From: Candidatus Nitrosocosmicus oleophilus
Lineage (GTDB): Archaea > Thermoproteota > Nitrososphaeria > Nitrososphaerales > Nitrososphaeraceae
DNA: 64,000 nucleotides
Assembly (NCBI RefSeq): GCF_000802205.1
Contig: NZ_CP012850.1
Span: 2,108,001-2,172,000 of the forward strand
Direction: 5' to 3'
Below the pieces are notes generated by a model. The model saw nothing but the letters and a program-made list of their open reading frames with translations. It did not search any database and was not told where the DNA came from. Position numbers and translations under genes: made by a program. Below, one piece after another: positions 62,836 to 64,000 of this stretch; position 1 is the first letter of the stretch; each line of letters opens with the position of its first letter.

Positions 62836-63441
62836 TTATCCAGGTAAGAATTTAAATGACTTTATCATATCGTTTGCCGTATTTTCAAAGGTATTGTATT
62901 TATCCAATGAAGCTTTGTATGTGATAATGTAAATATTCTCATAATTGGAAACTACAATTTGCATTGCCTTGCGATTTTGTAATTTACTGTCCGTTGCTGT
63001 AAAAACTACTTTCGCAGCCTTCTTTCCGTCCACTGTAAAAGTATCAGAAGTTTCCAATTTGAAATCTTTATGTTCTTTTTGAATTTGGGATATAATGCCT
63101 TTTGATGCAGAATCGGCAGATATGTTTTTTCCTGGAGTGGGAACTACTTTGACCACGATTCCAGCCGGACTACTTACCGAATCTTTGTCCTTAGGGGCAA
63201 TCAGTATTATTTCATTGTTTAGCTTTACAGATTTTTCCCAGTTATTAGGATAGTCAATTGCAAAATGAAACTTATTGTCTGTATGAGTTAACATTGGCTG
63301 ATTTTGAGTTTCGAAAAATAAACCAAAAATCAAAAGATCCTTACCAGATAACTGATTTAAATGAAACAAAAATACAAGTATAACCACAGAAATCAAGATA
63401 TTTCCGATGGATTTTTGTAAATATTTGTGGGACATCGTCAT
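62836..63441 (-). CDS. PsbP-like membrane-anchored protein
   Basis: A 201-aa protein. An N-terminal membrane span or uncleaved signal (about 12-31, IGNILISVVILVFLFHL) is followed by a PsbP/Mog1-like outside domain: NKFHFAIDYPNNWEKSVKLN, IVVKVVP and a final ENTANDMIKSFKF. Such lipoprotein-like domains are common in thaumarchaea and have no settled role. It is a single gene. Confidence 0.72.
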   Translation of the reverse strand: MTMSHKYLQKSIGNILISVVILVFLFHLNQLSGKDLLIFGLFFETQNQPMLTHTDNKFHFAIDYPNNWEKSVKLNNEIILIAPKDKDSVSSPAGIVVKVVPTPGKNISADSASKGIISQIQKEHKDFKLETSDTFTVDGKKAAKVVFTATDSKLQNRKAMQIVVSNYENIYIITYKASLDKYNTFENTANDMIKSFKFLPG

Positions 63442-63516
63442 ATTATCATACTTTTCAAGTAATTATTAAATATTCGAAAAATTATACGATTAGACTGTTG
63501 AAAAAGTAACAATAAT

Positions 63517-63825
63517 TTACTTTGATCTTGAAATTGATACCTCTATTGTAGAGACATTTCTAGGTTTATCATCTTCAGTGCCAGTAAGAACATCCGACCC
63601 TAACTTTACTTTTTCTACCCTATAACCTAGTGTATTCATTCTTTTCACTATTATTTGAGCCACATCTACTGCCCTTGTGATGCTTTTCCCTCTTGCTTTT
63701 ATGACGACAGTTGGCTCATTAGCTAGTTGGACTAGAGTTGCAGTAACATACGTCATTAGTGGTTTTTTCCCGATAAAAATTTCATTGCTTTTTCTATTTC
63801 CAGATTCGTATTTGCTATGAGACAT
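63517..63825 (-). CDS. albA: DNA/RNA-binding protein Alba
   Basis: An archaeal chromatin and RNA-binding protein of 102 aa. The core IFIGKKPLMTYVTATLVQLANEPTVVIKARGKSITRAVDVAQIIVKR is diagnostic, with the Lys of IGKKP being the acetylation-site position in Sulfolobus. The GSDVLTGTEDDKPRNVSTIEV C-terminal hairpin is typical. The N-terminal 15 residues are a polar extension. Confidence 0.95.
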   Translation of the reverse strand: MSHSKYESGNRKSNEIFIGKKPLMTYVTATLVQLANEPTVVIKARGKSITRAVDVAQIIVKRMNTLGYRVEKVKLGSDVLTGTEDDKPRNVSTIEVSISRSK

Positions 63826-63861
63826 TAAATATCATGCAAAATTCAATAATATAATAGTATA

Positions 63862-64000
63862 TCACTTATCTAGCTCTTCCAAAATTTCAATTATTTTATC
63901 AGGATTTAGCATTGCCTTTTCTACAGTGCTCTTGTCGGTAATTTCATAACAATTAATTAACTCATTTTCATCCTTGTAGAATAGGAAAATTGAATTATCA
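63862..64000 (-). CDS. Partial small protein, 3' part only
   Basis: The minus-strand frame enters from beyond the window end and reads DNSIFLFYKDENELINCYEI, then TDKSTVEKAMLNPDKIIEIL and EELDK, ending in TGA. The charged, regular composition looks coding. The start lies outside the window. No family is recognised from the 45 visible residues. Confidence 0.5.
   Translation of the reverse strand, partial: DNSIFLFYKDENELINCYEITDKSTVEKAMLNPDKIIEILEELDK

Noticed and set aside
1-64000. CRISPR arrays, rRNA genes and a replication origin
   Set aside because: I looked for regularly spaced repeats, rRNA core strings and origin-type repeat clusters and saw none.

Overview
The window is about 64 kb of an AT-rich archaeal chromosome. 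Gene content points to an ammonia-oxidising thaumarchaeon (class Nitrososphaeria); a soil-type, Nitrosocosmicus-like member is my impression and is not proven here. The signs are archaeal information-processing genes (TFB, Gar1, S24e, S25e, S27ae, SRP19, SRP54, aRF1, aCPSF1, Alba, Pus10, tRNA-splicing endonuclease), frequent TTG/GTG starts, promoters with TATA boxes placed for leaderless messages, an F420 biosynthesis gene with an F420-type oxidoreductase, and a locus for B12-dependent methylmalonyl-CoA mutase, which these organisms need for the 3-hydroxypropionate/4-hydroxybutyrate cycle.

Layout. 0-19 kb is dense housekeeping: ribosomal proteins, transcription and SRP factors, a tRNA-Thr, purine genes purS and purN, argS, pus10, srp54 and dph6. 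19-34.7 kb holds a two-domain SDR, a Mer-like flavin oxidoreductase, a second beta-CASP nuclease, archaeal phosphoglycerate mutase, aRF1, a GalT-like HIT protein, WecB, EndA, homoserine dehydrogenase, TrxB, a TusA/cysteine synthase pair and CofE. 34.8-49 kb is an accessory, decayed region. 49-64 kb is again dense: an orphan ABC ATPase, a MetF-like protein, the branched-chain amino acid operon ilvB-ilvH-leuA-leuB, an LsrF-like aldolase with a Zn alcohol dehydrogenase, an aldo/keto reductase, UbiA and BirA, and Alba.

The centre of interest is 34.8-45.2 kb. A high-G+C block (about 36.86-42.43 kb) carries an intact, tightly overlapping bacterial-type operon mutA-mutB-meaB on the minus strand: a two-subunit methylmalonyl-CoA mutase and its GTPase chaperone. 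It is bounded by a 10-bp direct repeat. Around it lie broken AT-rich remnants of an archaeal-type version of the same system: the 5' part of a meaB with a ruined P-loop, a frameshift and a stop (34.8-35.2 kb), and the 3' end of a mutase large subunit (44.9-45.16 kb). A cobalamin-binding-protein (BtuF-like) remnant with two in-frame stops and an FAD-oxidoreductase remnant also lie there. The simplest reading is in-place replacement of the native mutase locus by a bacterial operon. An intact IS5-type insertion sequence with clear ends lies nearby (47.57-48.58 kb).

Several genes too short for routine calling are described: a YHS-domain miniprotein, a 59-residue zinc ribbon, a 32-codon proline-rich ORF and a 17-codon leader ORF abutting the Mer-like gene.
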